From NCBI GenBank assembly GCA_046327715.1, contig JAXLXY010000003.1, forward strand, positions 186,001 to 250,000: DNA of 64,000 nt, in the 5' to 3' direction. The notes beneath the pieces are model-generated. The model had not been told where the DNA came from, searched no databases, and worked only from the letters and a program-made list of their open reading frames with translations. This stretch comes from JADJOM01 sp046327715 (GTDB lineage: Bacteria; Gemmatimonadota; Gemmatimonadetes; Gemmatimonadales; GWC2-71-9). A program made the translations under genes and the position numbers. Below are positions 7,302 through 16,017 of this stretch, piece after piece (position 1 is the first letter of the stretch; each line of letters begins with the position of its first letter).

Positions 7302-8582
7302 CTACTCGTGGCGCTCGATCTGGGCGCCCAGGGCGCGCAGGCGGGTGTCGATCTGCTCGTAGCCCCGCTCGATCTGCCCCACGTTGTGGATGGTGCTCTG
7401 CCCCTCGGCGGCGAGGGCGGCCAGCAGCATGGCCATCCCGGCGCGGATGTCGGGCGACTCCACCGTACCGCCCCGGAGCTGGGCGGGGCCGGAGATGACG
7501 GCGCGATGGGGATCACACAGGACGATCCGGGCGCCCATGCCGATCAGCTTGTCCACGAAGAACAGGCGTGACTCGAACATCTTCTCGAAGATGAGGACCA
7601 TGCCCTCGCACTGGGTGGCGGTGACCACGGCGATGGACATCGCGTCGGCCGGGAACGCTGGCCAGGGGCCGTCCTCGAGCTTGGGGACATGGCCCCCCAG
7701 GTCCGGCCGGACCCGGCGTTCCTGCCCGGCGTCACAGACCAGGCGGTCGCCGTCCACCCGGGGGCGAACGCCCAGGCGCTCGAAACCCAGGAGCGTGCTG
7801 CGCAGGTCGTCCGGCCGCACGCCCTCGATCGTCAGGCTGCCGTTGGTGACGGCGGCCAGGCCGATGAAGCTGGCAATCTCGATGTGGTCGGGTCCGATGG
7901 CGTAGCTGGCCGCGCCGAGGGGCCTGCCCCCCTGGATGGTGTAGACGTTGGTGCCGATGCCCTCGATCTGGGCTCCCATGGCCACCAGCAGGCGCGCCAC
8001 GTCCTGCACGTGCGGCTCGGCGGCCGCGTTGCGGAGCACCGTCCGCCCCCGGGCCATGACGGCGGCCATCAGGGCGTTCTCGGTCCCGGTGACGCTCGGC
8101 TCGTCCAGGAAGATCTCGGCCCCGGTCAGGGTCCTGGCCTCGATCTCGTAGCTCTCCCCGAGGGAGAGGGACGCCCCGAGCTGCTCCAGCGCGAGGAAGT
8201 GGGTGTCCACCCGACGGCGCCCGATGACATCCCCCCCCGGAGGCGGGAGCGTCACCGTGCCGAACCGGGCGAGGAGCGGCCCCGCCAGGAGGATCGAGGC
8301 ACGGATCCGCGAGCAGAGGGCGGGATCGAGCGGCTTGGGACGGGCGGGCCGGGCGTCCACCCGGACGGTGTTGGGACCGGTCCATTCGACGGTGGCCCCG
8401 AGGTCGGCGACCAGGGCCAGCATGGTCTCGACGTCCCGGATGCGCGGCATGTTGCCGAGCTCCACCGGGCCGTCCGCGAGGAGGGTCGCCGCGATGGCCG
8501 GGAGCGCGGCGTTCTTGTTGCCAGCGGGACGGACGCTGCCATTCAGGGCGCGCCCTCCCTGCACGACGAAGCGAGGAGGCAT
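7302..8582 (-). CDS. murA: UDP-N-acetylglucosamine 1-carboxyvinyltransferase MurA (Cys-to-Asp active-site type)
   Basis: First committed enzyme of peptidoglycan synthesis: transfers enolpyruvate from PEP to UDP-GlcNAc. The 426-residue product has the full family length, the N-terminal GNKNAALP motif with the catalytic Lys (residue about 23), RIRASILLAGPLLARFG, and the active-site loop. In that loop the usual GGCxIGxRPVDxH reads GGDVIGRRRVDTH, so the Cys that fosfomycin alkylates (Cys115 in E. coli) is Asp118 (codon 8229-8231). This exchange is known from naturally fosfomycin-resistant MurA enzymes such as the mycobacterial one, which stay active. pgeF follows downstream. Confidence 0.97.
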   Translation of the reverse strand: MPPRFVVQGGRALNGSVRPAGNKNAALPAIAATLLADGPVELGNMPRIRDVETMLALVADLGATVEWTGPNTVRVDARPARPKPLDPALCSRIRASILLAGPLLARFGTVTLPPPGGDVIGRRRVDTHFLALEQLGASLSLGESYEIEARTLTGAEIFLDEPSVTGTENALMAAVMARGRTVLRNAAAEPHVQDVARLLVAMGAQIEGIGTNVYTIQGGRPLGAASYAIGPDHIEIASFIGLAAVTNGSLTIEGVRPDDLRSTLLGFERLGVRPRVDGDRLVCDAGQERRVRPDLGGHVPKLEDGPWPAFPADAMSIAVVTATQCEGMVLIFEKMFESRLFFVDKLIGMGARIVLCDPHRAVISGPAQLRGGTVESPDIRAGMAMLLAALAAEGQSTIHNVGQIERGYEQIDTRLRALGAQIERHE

Positions 8583-8623
8583 GGCGAAAGGTCTCGCGGC
8601 ATGGTGCGACCGTCAAGCGGCGT

Positions 8624-8629
8624 TATCTT
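8624..8629 (+). promoter_or_regulatory. Possible -10 box for the 8636 gene
   Basis: TATCTT ends six bases before the ATG at 8636. No good -35 box sits 16-18 bases upstream. The spacing matches the other leaderless-type promoters of the window (see the 21304 and mutL genes); the AGGAG just before the ATG is too close to work as a ribosome binding site. Confidence 0.4.
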
Positions 8630-8635
8630 AGGAGC

Positions 8636-9091
8636 ATGCTCCTTCTCCAGGCGGACGTGGCGGGCGGATGGGTCGGCCCCACGATGGCGATCTCCCTCGT
8701 CATCATTGCGGGCGCGTTCCTCGTGATCGCCGCCGCCTCGGCAATGGCAGCCCGTCAGGCCGCCAAGGAAATGCAGCAGCTCTCCCGGGTCATCGAGTCG
8801 CTCCGCACCGACCTCGCCCCGGCCCTCACCGCCGTCCAGGCCGTCTCGGGCGAGGGCCAGCGGCTGGCGGGGATGGTCGGCACGGAGGCCGAGGAACTGG
8901 TTCGAGCCAGTCGCCAGCTCCGGGAGGGGCTCAAGGACCGGCTGGCCAACCTCGAGGCGATCTACGAGGTCCTCGAGGAGGAGATCGAGGACACGGCGGT
9001 GGACGTGGCGGTCACCCTCCGCACCTTCCGCAGCGGCGCCGGCTGGTTCGGTCGCATCCGGCGGCTGCTGGGAGGCGGGCGGCGGCGTTGA
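8636..9091 (+). CDS. DUF948-like membrane-anchored coiled-coil protein
   Basis: 151-residue protein with an N-terminal membrane helix (about residues 17-38, MAISLVIIAGAFLVIAAASA), a long amphipathic region with coiled-coil character (about 45-125), and a very basic C-terminal tail (GRIRRLLGGGRRR). This is the layout of DUF948/YtxG-type proteins, for which envelope or stress roles have been suggested but no activity is firm. It is the first of four plus-strand genes; its TGA overlaps the TTG start of the phospholipase-like gene. No enzymatic motif is visible. Confidence 0.75.
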   Translation: MLLLQADVAGGWVGPTMAISLVIIAGAFLVIAAASAMAARQAAKEMQQLSRVIESLRTDLAPALTAVQAVSGEGQRLAGMVGTEAEELVRASRQLREGLKDRLANLEAIYEVLEEEIEDTAVDVAVTLRTFRSGAGWFGRIRRLLGGGRRR

Positions 9092-10008
9092 GCCGGCAGT
9101 CGGTCGTCCTGGCCCTGGGGGTCGCGGCTCTCCTGGCGCTGTGCTTCCCTGCCCCGCTGCACGCCTGGACCCCCGGCACCCACATCTACCTGGGTGAGGC
9201 GGTCCTGGGAAACCTCGGACTGCTGCCGGGCGTGGTGGCCGACCTGCTGCGTGCCTTCCCCTTCGACTTCCTGTACGGCAACATCGCCGCCGACAGCTCC
9301 ATCGCCAAGAAGTACGCCCCGGTGGGCCGCCACTGCCACGCCTGGCACGTCGGCCAGGAGATCTTCGACCTGGCACGGAGCGACGCGCTGCGGGCCTTCG
9401 GCCTGGGGTACCTCTCCCACCTGGCGGCCGACGTGGTGGCCCACAACTACTTCGTGCCGCGCCAGCTGGTCCTGACCAGCGCCACCACCGGGTTCGGGCA
9501 TTCCTACTGGGAAAGCCGGTTCGAGACCCCGCTCGGCGACCGCTTCGCCCGGACGGCCAAGGAGGTCATCCTCCTCGACCACACCCCGGCCGACGCCCAC
9601 CTCGACCAGATCATCTCCCCCACGATCTTCAGCGTCCGCACCAACCGCCGCCTGTTCCGGGGCATGGTCCACCTGACCGAGACCCAGGGCTGGCAGCGCG
9701 CCTTCCAGGTGGCCGACAAGCGCAGCCGCTGGGACCTGCCGGTGCCCGATGTGGAGCGGCACCTGGCGCTTTCGTTCGAATTCATCGTGGGGATGCTGGC
9801 CGAGCCGAACGCGGAGTCGCGGCGCTTCGACCCCAGCGGCGAGGAGCCGCTGCGGGTGGCCAAGCGGATGCGCCGGGAGGCGCTGATCGCGGGTGGCTGG
9901 AAGGACCGCGCCCGGGTGCAGGAGGTGGCGGAACACCACTTCGGCCTGCCCGAGCGGCCAATGTCGGTGTGGGGCGGCGCCGAGATCCAGCGGCCATGGC
10001 GGAGCTAG
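9088..10008 (+). CDS. Zinc-dependent phospholipase C-like exported protein
   Basis: About 306 residues. An N-terminal signal peptide (hydrophobic VVLALGVAALLALCFPAP) ends in LHA, after which the mature protein would start with Trp (WTPGTHIYL). That matches the bacterial zinc phospholipase C family, where the mature N-terminal Trp is itself a zinc ligand. Further likely ligands are His in GTHIYLGEA, the LSHLAADVVAHNYF block (His, Asp, His) and GFGHSYWESRFE (His, Glu). The start chosen is TTG at 9088 (TTGA overlap with the gene before), because no ATG or GTG precedes the signal peptide. Substrate unknown: a phospholipid or another phosphoester. Its stop overlaps the kinase gene. Confidence 0.8.
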   Translation: MSRQSVVLALGVAALLALCFPAPLHAWTPGTHIYLGEAVLGNLGLLPGVVADLLRAFPFDFLYGNIAADSSIAKKYAPVGRHCHAWHVGQEIFDLARSDALRAFGLGYLSHLAADVVAHNYFVPRQLVLTSATTGFGHSYWESRFETPLGDRFARTAKEVILLDHTPADAHLDQIISPTIFSVRTNRRLFRGMVHLTETQGWQRAFQVADKRSRWDLPVPDVERHLALSFEFIVGMLAEPNAESRRFDPSGEEPLRVAKRMRREALIAGGWKDRARVQEVAEHHFGLPERPMSVWGGAEIQRPWRS

Positions 10009-11915
10009 ATCCCCTCTTCCTGGCCCTGCAGGAGGCCGTGGCGGGTCGCTACTCGCTGGAGCGCGAGCTGGGCCGTGGCGGGATGGGCGTGGTCTTCCTG
10101 GCCCGTGACGTCTCGCTCGACCGCCTGGTGGCCATCAAGCTGCTCCCGCCCGCACTCGCCGCGCGCCCCGACCTCCGCGAACGCTTCCTGCGCGAGGCGC
10201 GGCTCGCCGCCCGGCTGTCCCACCCCAACATCGTGCCAATCCACTCCGTGGAGGAGCATGGCGCGCTGGTCTGGTTCGCCATGGCCTTCGTCCCGGGCGA
10301 GAGCCTCGGGGCCCGGCTGCGGGCCCGCGGCAGCCTGCCGCCCGGCGAGACCGCGCGCCTGCTGCGCGACGTGGCCTGGGCCCTGGGCTACGCCCACGCC
10401 CAGGGGGTGGTCCACCGGGACGTGAAGCCCGACAACATCCTCCTCGAGGCGGGCGGCCGCCGGGCGCTGATCGCCGACTTCGGGATCGCCGCCCCGGCCG
10501 AGCAGGGTGGCGCGGTGGTGGGCACCGTGGCGTACCTGAGCCCGGAGCAGGCCACCGGCGAGCGGGTCGATGGCCGCAGCGACATCTACGCCCTGGGCGT
10601 GGTCGGGTACTACGCCCTGTCCGCCCGCCTGCCGTACCCCGTGACGACCCTCGGCGAGCTCATCGAGCGGCAGCTCGCGGGGACCGCGCCACCCCTGGCC
10701 GAGGCCGCGCCGCACGTGCCCCGCGCCCTGTGCCGCACCATCGATCGCTGCCTGGCGCCGCTGCCCACCGCCCGGTTCCAGACCGGCGAGGAGCTGGCGG
10801 GGGCGCTGGAGCAGCTCGGAACCGCGGGTACCGACCTCCCGGCCCCGTTCCGGGTCTGGATCCAGAAGGGGGAGCAACGGCGCAGCCCTGCCGTGGTCAT
10901 CTCCGTCCTGTGGTCGATGCCGATGCTCATCGGGAGCCTGTTCGCGCTCGCCTCCGGTGGCGGCGGGAGCTGGCTCGGGTTCACGTCCTTCGTGGTGGTG
11001 CTGCTCAGCGTGCCATGGCTCTTCGTGCTGTCGTCACGGCTGCTGCACACCCGCAAGCTGCTGGCCGCGGGGTACTCGCACGCCGACCTGGTGCTCGCGC
11101 TGGAGCAGCATGCGGAGCGCCGGCGCGAGGAGCTCGCCTTCGAGCACGGCACGGTGCCGACCCGCGCGGGCCGGCTGGTGCGCCTCGGGATCGCCACGGG
11201 CATCGCCGTCGCGGGCGCGGGGCTCGTGCTCGCCTACGCCACCTCAGCACGCTACGAGGCGGTCACGATCGGCCTTGGCGCCGCCGGGGGCGGCCTTGCG
11301 CTGCTCCTGCTCTCGATCCGGAACCTCATACCCGGCGCGCGGTCGGGCGCGCGGGACCGGTGGTCCGAGTTCGCCGTGCGGTTCTGGAAGAGCGGGTTCG
11401 GCCAGCGCCTCACTCGCCTCGCCGGGTGGCGGCTCGGGGCCCGCTCCGCGCCGGAGCAGGTGCTGCATCGCCCCACCGAGGTGGCGCTGGGCGATGCAGC
11501 CGAGGCGCTCTACCGGGCCCTGCCCGCGGCGGAACGGCGGGAGCTGCGGCAGCTGCCGGAGCAGCTTCGCTACCTGGCGGCGCAGGCGCAGCACATGCGC
11601 GCCCGGATCGAGGAACTGGACGACCTCATCGCCCAGGCCGCGCCGACCACGCTCTTCGAGGGCGAGAAGGCGGCCGGGGACGGCGGCGCGGGCGCCCTGG
11701 GCGAGGCTCGTGCGCTGTGGGCGGCCCGGCTCAAGGAGACCGTGACGATGCTCGAGGCCCTGCGCCTCGGCCTGCTCAAGCTCCACGCGGGCAGCGCCAC
11801 GCCGCAGACCCTGACCGAGGACCTCGTGGCGGCGCACGAGTTGCGCGAGCGGCTCGGGCTGCTGCTTGCCGGCCAGGCCGAGACGGACCAGCTCCTGCAG
11901 GCAGGCGACCGATGA
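9996..11915 (+). CDS. Membrane-bound Hanks-type Ser/Thr protein kinase
   Basis: 639 residues from the ATG at 9996. Kinase domain at about 18-275: glycine loop ELGRGGMGVV (24-33), Lys48 in VAIKLL, catalytic HRDVKPDN (140-147), DFG (161-163), and SPE in place of APE. The stretch between DFG and SPE contains no Ser or Thr except the Thr of GTVAYLSPE, unlike most bacterial kinases of this family, which autophosphorylate there. After the kinase come two pairs of hydrophobic segments (about 300-355 and 395-450) and a long coiled-coil C-terminus (about 500-639). It lies between a phospholipase-like protein and an M23 peptidase with 13- and 3-base overlaps, suggesting an envelope-related role. Confidence 0.92.
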   Translation: MAELDPLFLALQEAVAGRYSLERELGRGGMGVVFLARDVSLDRLVAIKLLPPALAARPDLRERFLREARLAARLSHPNIVPIHSVEEHGALVWFAMAFVPGESLGARLRARGSLPPGETARLLRDVAWALGYAHAQGVVHRDVKPDNILLEAGGRRALIADFGIAAPAEQGGAVVGTVAYLSPEQATGERVDGRSDIYALGVVGYYALSARLPYPVTTLGELIERQLAGTAPPLAEAAPHVPRALCRTIDRCLAPLPTARFQTGEELAGALEQLGTAGTDLPAPFRVWIQKGEQRRSPAVVISVLWSMPMLIGSLFALASGGGGSWLGFTSFVVVLLSVPWLFVLSSRLLHTRKLLAAGYSHADLVLALEQHAERRREELAFEHGTVPTRAGRLVRLGIATGIAVAGAGLVLAYATSARYEAVTIGLGAAGGGLALLLLSIRNLIPGARSGARDRWSEFAVRFWKSGFGQRLTRLAGWRLGARSAPEQVLHRPTEVALGDAAEALYRALPAAERRELRQLPEQLRYLAAQAQHMRARIEELDDLIAQAAPTTLFEGEKAAGDGGAGALGEARALWAARLKETVTMLEALRLGLLKLHAGSATPQTLTEDLVAAHELRERLGLLLAGQAETDQLLQAGDR

Positions 11916-12787
11916 GGGGGCTGCTCGTGCTCCTCGCGCTGCTCGCCGGCGTGGCCCCGGCGGTCCTCGCCGCCCAGGTGTCGCTGTCCACCACACCGGC
12001 GACGCCGGCCCGTGGCGCCCTCTTCCGGCTCCGGCTGGCCCCCACCGGGCCCACGCCCGTGGACCGGGTCGAGGGCACGGTGGCCGACGAGCCGCTGCAC
12101 TTCGGCCGGGAGGACGGCGTCTTCTGGACCGCGCTCGCCCCGGTGCCGGTGGAGGGTGGGGACTCCCTCCCGCTCCTGCTGGTGCTGTGGGATGGCGAGC
12201 AACCGGACACCGTCCGCACCACCCTCGCGGTGGCGGCCGGGGACTACGCCCACGAGCGGCTGCGGGTAGCGCCCTCGATGGCGGAGCCGGACAGCGCGGC
12301 CCGGGTGCGCATCGCCCGGGAGATCGCCCGGGCCCGCGAGGTCAGCCGCGGCGCCCAGCAGACCGCCCGGCAATGGAGCGCGCCGTTCCTCCGGCCGCGA
12401 CCCACCCGGATCACCAGCGGCTTCGGCACGGCGCGCGAATACAACGGCACGGTCACCAGCCGGCACCTCGGCACCGACTTCGCCGGCGCCGTGGGCACGC
12501 CGGTCCGGGCCACCAATCGCGGGCGGGTGGCCCTGGTGGCCGACTTCTATCTGGCGGGCAAGGTGGTGTATCTCGATCACGGCGAGGGCCTCATCTCCGC
12601 CTACTTCCACCTGAGCAAGGCCCTGGTCCGCACCGGGGACACCGTGGAGCGCGGCCAGGTGATCGGATCGGTGGGCCAGAGTGGCCGCGTCACCGGGCCG
12701 CACCTGCACTGGGTGATGCGCTACGGCGGGGTGACGATCGACCCGATGAGCGTCCTCGCCCTGCTCGGCGAGCCCGCCGGCCCCTGA
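11912..12787 (+). CDS. M23 family (LytM-type) metallopeptidase
   Basis: 291 residues with a signal peptide (LLVLLALLAGVAPAVLA, ending near residue 20). The N-terminal half (about 25-125) is a beta-rich domain of unknown role. The C-terminal LytM domain (about 165-275) has the zinc-site pattern: HLGTDF (His185, Asp189), a YFHLSKAL segment (His233) and GPHLHW (His264, His266), so it should be an active peptidoglycan endopeptidase. The ATG overlaps the kinase stop (ATGA), implying coupled translation. The kinase may regulate this hydrolase or its partners, as an inference. Confidence 0.92.
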   Translation: MRGLLVLLALLAGVAPAVLAAQVSLSTTPATPARGALFRLRLAPTGPTPVDRVEGTVADEPLHFGREDGVFWTALAPVPVEGGDSLPLLLVLWDGEQPDTVRTTLAVAAGDYAHERLRVAPSMAEPDSAARVRIAREIARAREVSRGAQQTARQWSAPFLRPRPTRITSGFGTAREYNGTVTSRHLGTDFAGAVGTPVRATNRGRVALVADFYLAGKVVYLDHGEGLISAYFHLSKALVRTGDTVERGQVIGSVGQSGRVTGPHLHWVMRYGGVTIDPMSVLALLGEPAGP

Positions 12788-12802
12788 ACCGGCCGGAACG
12801 AC

Positions 12803-12837
12803 GACGGGGGAACGGGCACTCCGCCCGTTCCCCCGTC
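12803..12837. terminator. Bidirectional hairpin between M23 peptidase gene and gatB
   Basis: Perfect 15-bp stem (GACGGGGGAACGGGC / its complement) with a 5-base loop, in the 73-base gap between convergent genes. There is no T-run on either side, so it is a terminator by position and stability rather than by classic form. Confidence 0.65.
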
Positions 12838-12860
12838 CGCACCACCGTGAGCGCCCGGCG

Positions 12861-14279
12861 CTACCGGAGCTTCTCCTGCAGCACGGGCGCAACCTTTTTC
12901 GGGTCGGCCTTGCCCCCGCTCTTCTTCATGACCTGGCCGGTGAAGAAGCCCAGCAGCTTGGTGTCCCCGCCCCGATAGCGCTCCACCTCCTTCGGGTTGG
13001 CGGCCAGGACCTCGTCCACCCACTGCCCCAGCGCGTCGGCATCACCGACCTGGACCAGGCCGAGCCGCTCGGCGAGGGCACGGGCGGGCTCCGCGCTGCC
13101 ACCCAGCTCGCCGAAGATCCGCTTGGCCGCCTGGTTGCTGACGGTACCATCCTTCACCAGCGCCACCAGCTCGGCCAGGCGCTCCGGGGTCACGGTGAAC
13201 TTCCCGCCCTCGTTGTAGGCCCGGATCGCGTCGTTGATGACCCAGTTGGACGCGGTCTTCGGGTCCACCCCGCGCGCCACGACCGCCTCGAAATAGTCGG
13301 CGACCGGCCGCTCGGCGGCGAGCACCCCCGCATCGTAGGGCGGCAGGCCGTGAATCGTCATGAAGCGGTCGCGCTTGGCCTCCGGCAGCTCCGGCAGCGC
13401 GGCGTGCTGCCGCTCGATCCAGAGGTGGGTGAGCACGAGCGGCGGCAGGTCGGGGTCGGGGAAGTAGCGGTAGTCATGGCTCTCCTCCTTGGACCGCATG
13501 GGGCGGACCTCGCCCGTGCCGGCGTTGAAGAGCATGGTGACCTGCTCCACCCGCCCGCCCGACTCCACCAGGGCGATCTGGCGGTCCCGCTCCACCTGCA
13601 GCGCCCGCTCCACGTTCGCGAAGCTGTTCATGTTCTTGACCTCGGTCTTGGTGCCGAGGCGGGTGTCGCCAGGCTTCCGGATCGAGATGTTGGCGTCCAC
13701 CCGGAGGGAGCCTTCCTCCATGTTGCAGTCGCTGATCTCGCAGTAGAGCAGGATCTGCTTGAGCGTGGTGAGGTAGGCCCGGGCCTCGGCGGGGCTCCGC
13801 ATGTCCGGCTCGCTCACGATCTCAGCGAGCGGCGTGCCGGCGCGGTTGAGGTCCACGGCGGTGCGACCCGGCAACCGGTCGTGCAGCGACTTGCCGGCAT
13901 CTTCCTCCACGTGCAGCCGGGTGATGCCCAGCTGCAGGCGGCCCCGTTCCGGCGACTCGATGACCAGCGCGCCACCGGTGGCCAGCGGCTGGTCGAACTG
14001 CGAGATCTGGTATCCCTTCGGGAGGTCGGGATAGAAGTAGTTCTTCCGGGCAAAGACGCTGGTCGGGTGCACCGTGCAGCCCAGGGCCAGGGCGGCGCGG
14101 GTGGCCAGGCGGATGGCGTGCTCGTTCGGCACGGGGAGCGCGCCCGGCAGGCCCAGGCAGACGGGGCAGACGAGCGTGTTCGGCTCGGCGCCGAAGCGGT
14201 TGATGCAGCCGCAGAACATCTTGGTCCGGGTGAGGAGCTGCACGTGCACCTCGAGCCCGATGACGGTCTCCCAGGTCAT
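12861..14279 (-). CDS. gatB: Asp-tRNA(Asn)/Glu-tRNA(Gln) amidotransferase subunit B
   Basis: Subunit that binds the misacylated tRNA and phosphorylates the carboxylate during indirect Asn/Gln-tRNA synthesis. The 472-residue product has the complete cradle domain opening WETVIGLEVHVQL, the zinc-site Cys residues (CGCINRFG and CPVCLG), ARKNYFYPDLPKGYQISQ, and the C-terminal helical YqeY-like domain. The ATG overlaps the gatA stop by one base (TGATG). The gatC-gatA-gatB order implies that the organism makes Gln-tRNA and/or Asn-tRNA by transamidation. Confidence 0.98.
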   Translation of the reverse strand: MTWETVIGLEVHVQLLTRTKMFCGCINRFGAEPNTLVCPVCLGLPGALPVPNEHAIRLATRAALALGCTVHPTSVFARKNYFYPDLPKGYQISQFDQPLATGGALVIESPERGRLQLGITRLHVEEDAGKSLHDRLPGRTAVDLNRAGTPLAEIVSEPDMRSPAEARAYLTTLKQILLYCEISDCNMEEGSLRVDANISIRKPGDTRLGTKTEVKNMNSFANVERALQVERDRQIALVESGGRVEQVTMLFNAGTGEVRPMRSKEESHDYRYFPDPDLPPLVLTHLWIERQHAALPELPEAKRDRFMTIHGLPPYDAGVLAAERPVADYFEAVVARGVDPKTASNWVINDAIRAYNEGGKFTVTPERLAELVALVKDGTVSNQAAKRIFGELGGSAEPARALAERLGLVQVGDADALGQWVDEVLAANPKEVERYRGGDTKLLGFFTGQVMKKSGGKADPKKVAPVLQEKLR

Positions 14280-15718
14280 CAGCGCACCTCCCGCCGGGCA
14301 TCGAGGTTGGCCTCGAGCGCCCCGGCCACGGCCAGCATCCGGCCTTCCGCGAACATCGGCGCCACCAGCTGGGCCCCGATGGGCAGCCCCTCGGCCCGCC
14401 CGATCGGGAGGCTCAGGGCCGGCAGCGCGGCCAGGTTGATCGAACAGGTGAAGATGTCGGCCAGGTACATCGCCACCGGGTCCTCGGTCTTGTCGCCCGC
14501 CTTGAAGGCGGGAGTCGGCGTCGTCGGCGTGAGCAGGAAGTCGACGCCACCGTCAAAGACCCGGCGGAAGTCGTCGGCCAGCAGGGCGCGGACCTGCTGG
14601 GCCTTCCGGTAGTAGGCGTCGTAGTAGCCGGAGGACAGCACGTAGGTCCCGATCAGGATGCGGCGCCGTACCTCGGCGCCGAAGCCCTTGCCACGCGTGG
14701 CGCGATAGAGAGCCCGCACGTCGCCCTCGGGCCCCACGTGACGCGGGCCGTAGCGCACCCCATCGAACCGGGCCAGGTTGGCCGCCGCCTCGGCGGGCGC
14801 CACGATGTAGTACGTGGGCACCGCGTACCTGGTGTGCGGCAGCGAGACCTCCTTGATGGTCCCGCCCAGCTGCTGGATCAGGTGGGCGGTGTGGTCGAGC
14901 CCCGCCCGCACCGCGCCGTCGAGGTCCGGCGGGAAGTACTCCCGCGGCATCCCGAAGGTGAGCCCGGTCAGGTCCCTTCGGGCGGCCTCGAGCACCGGCG
15001 CCGGTTCCGCGGCGGTGGTCGCGTCGAAGCGATCCTCCCCGCTGATCACCGCCAGCACCCGGGCCGCGTCGTCGACGGTCTGCCCGAACACGCTCACCTG
15101 GTCGAGGGACGACCCGAACGCGACCAGCCCGTACCGGCTCACCCGGCCGTAGGTCGGCTTGACCCCCACGACGCCGCAGAAGCTGGCCGGCTGGCGCACC
15201 GAGCCGCCCGTCTCGGAGCCCAGGGCCGCCGGGACCACCCCGGCGGCCACCAGCGCGGCCGAGCCGCCCGACGACCCGCCCGGGACGCGGCTCGGATCGA
15301 GCGGGTGCCGGACCCGTCCCCAGGCCGAGTGCTCGGTGGAGGAGCCCATCGCGAACTCGTCGAGGTTCGTCTTGGAGGCGATCAGCGCCCCCGCCTCGCG
15401 GAGTTTCCGCACCACGGTCGCGTCGAAGGGGGAGACATAGCCCTCCAGTATCCGCGACGCGCAGGTGGTGGGCTGGTCGGTGGTGACGATGTTGTCCTTG
15501 ATGGCCACCGGGACGCCCGCCAGCGGAAGCGTGCGGCGCGCGGCCGCCGGGATCGCGTCGATCCGCGCGGCCTCGCGGTCGAGGAGCGTCTGGGACCAGT
15601 GCAGCGTCGCGTTGAGGGGGGCCGCGCGGGTGAGCCGCTTGCCCACTTCACGGGCCACCGAGGCGGCGCTGGTGCGGTCGGCACCGACCGAGCGCGCGAT
15701 GAAGTCGACGCCGCTCAT
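14279..15718 (-). CDS. gatA: Asp-tRNA(Asn)/Glu-tRNA(Gln) amidotransferase subunit A
   Basis: Amidase subunit that frees ammonia from glutamine and channels it to GatB. 479 residues with the amidase signature: Lys in VAIKDNIVT, the Gly/Ser loop GGSSGGSAALVAAG, and the Ser nucleophile block GSETGGSVRQPASF. It starts at ATG 15718, overlapping the gatC stop (ATGA). The C-terminus contains the expected ILIGTYVLSSGYYDAYY segment found in GatA proteins. Confidence 0.98.
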   Translation of the reverse strand: MSGVDFIARSVGADRTSAASVAREVGKRLTRAAPLNATLHWSQTLLDREAARIDAIPAAARRTLPLAGVPVAIKDNIVTTDQPTTCASRILEGYVSPFDATVVRKLREAGALIASKTNLDEFAMGSSTEHSAWGRVRHPLDPSRVPGGSSGGSAALVAAGVVPAALGSETGGSVRQPASFCGVVGVKPTYGRVSRYGLVAFGSSLDQVSVFGQTVDDAARVLAVISGEDRFDATTAAEPAPVLEAARRDLTGLTFGMPREYFPPDLDGAVRAGLDHTAHLIQQLGGTIKEVSLPHTRYAVPTYYIVAPAEAAANLARFDGVRYGPRHVGPEGDVRALYRATRGKGFGAEVRRRILIGTYVLSSGYYDAYYRKAQQVRALLADDFRRVFDGGVDFLLTPTTPTPAFKAGDKTEDPVAMYLADIFTCSINLAALPALSLPIGRAEGLPIGAQLVAPMFAEGRMLAVAGALEANLDARREVR

Positions 15719-16017
15719 TCCGCGCCCTCCATGGCCCCGAGCCGGGGCACGGCGAAGAGGCCCTGCGGGAACTCCGGGGCGATGGCGGCCGGCGGGTGCA
15801 CCAGGCGGTCGGAGGCCGGCTCGTCGGCCCGCAGCCGCACCGCGGCCGGCCCGGCCACGAACGGTGGCGCCTCCTCGCCCGCCGGCACTTCATTCAGCTG
15901 GGCCACGAAATCGACGATGCGGCTCATCTGCTCCACCAGCCGTGGCAGGTCGGCCTCGGCCACCTCGAGTTCCGACAGCCGGGCCACGTGCAGCACGTCC
16001 TCACGCCGAATGCTCAT
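15715..16017 (-). CDS. gatC: Asp-tRNA(Asn)/Glu-tRNA(Gln) amidotransferase subunit C
   Basis: Small clamp subunit that stabilises GatA-GatB. 100 residues from MSIRREDVLHVARLSEL; the pattern of two N-terminal helices followed by an extended tail ending FAVPRLGAMEGAE is typical. The ATG at 16017 overlaps the stop of the upstream helicase gene (ATGA), which is better than the in-frame ATG 12 bases upstream. Confidence 0.93.
   Translation of the reverse strand: MSIRREDVLHVARLSELEVAEADLPRLVEQMSRIVDFVAQLNEVPAGEEAPPFVAGPAAVRLRADEPASDRLVHPPAAIAPEFPQGLFAVPRLGAMEGAE

Noticed and set aside
8583..8623. murA promoter with TTGACG on the minus strand
   Set aside because: The -35 is good but the sequence 16-18 bases downstream (GACCTT/ACCTTT) is a poor -10 box, so no promoter is claimed.
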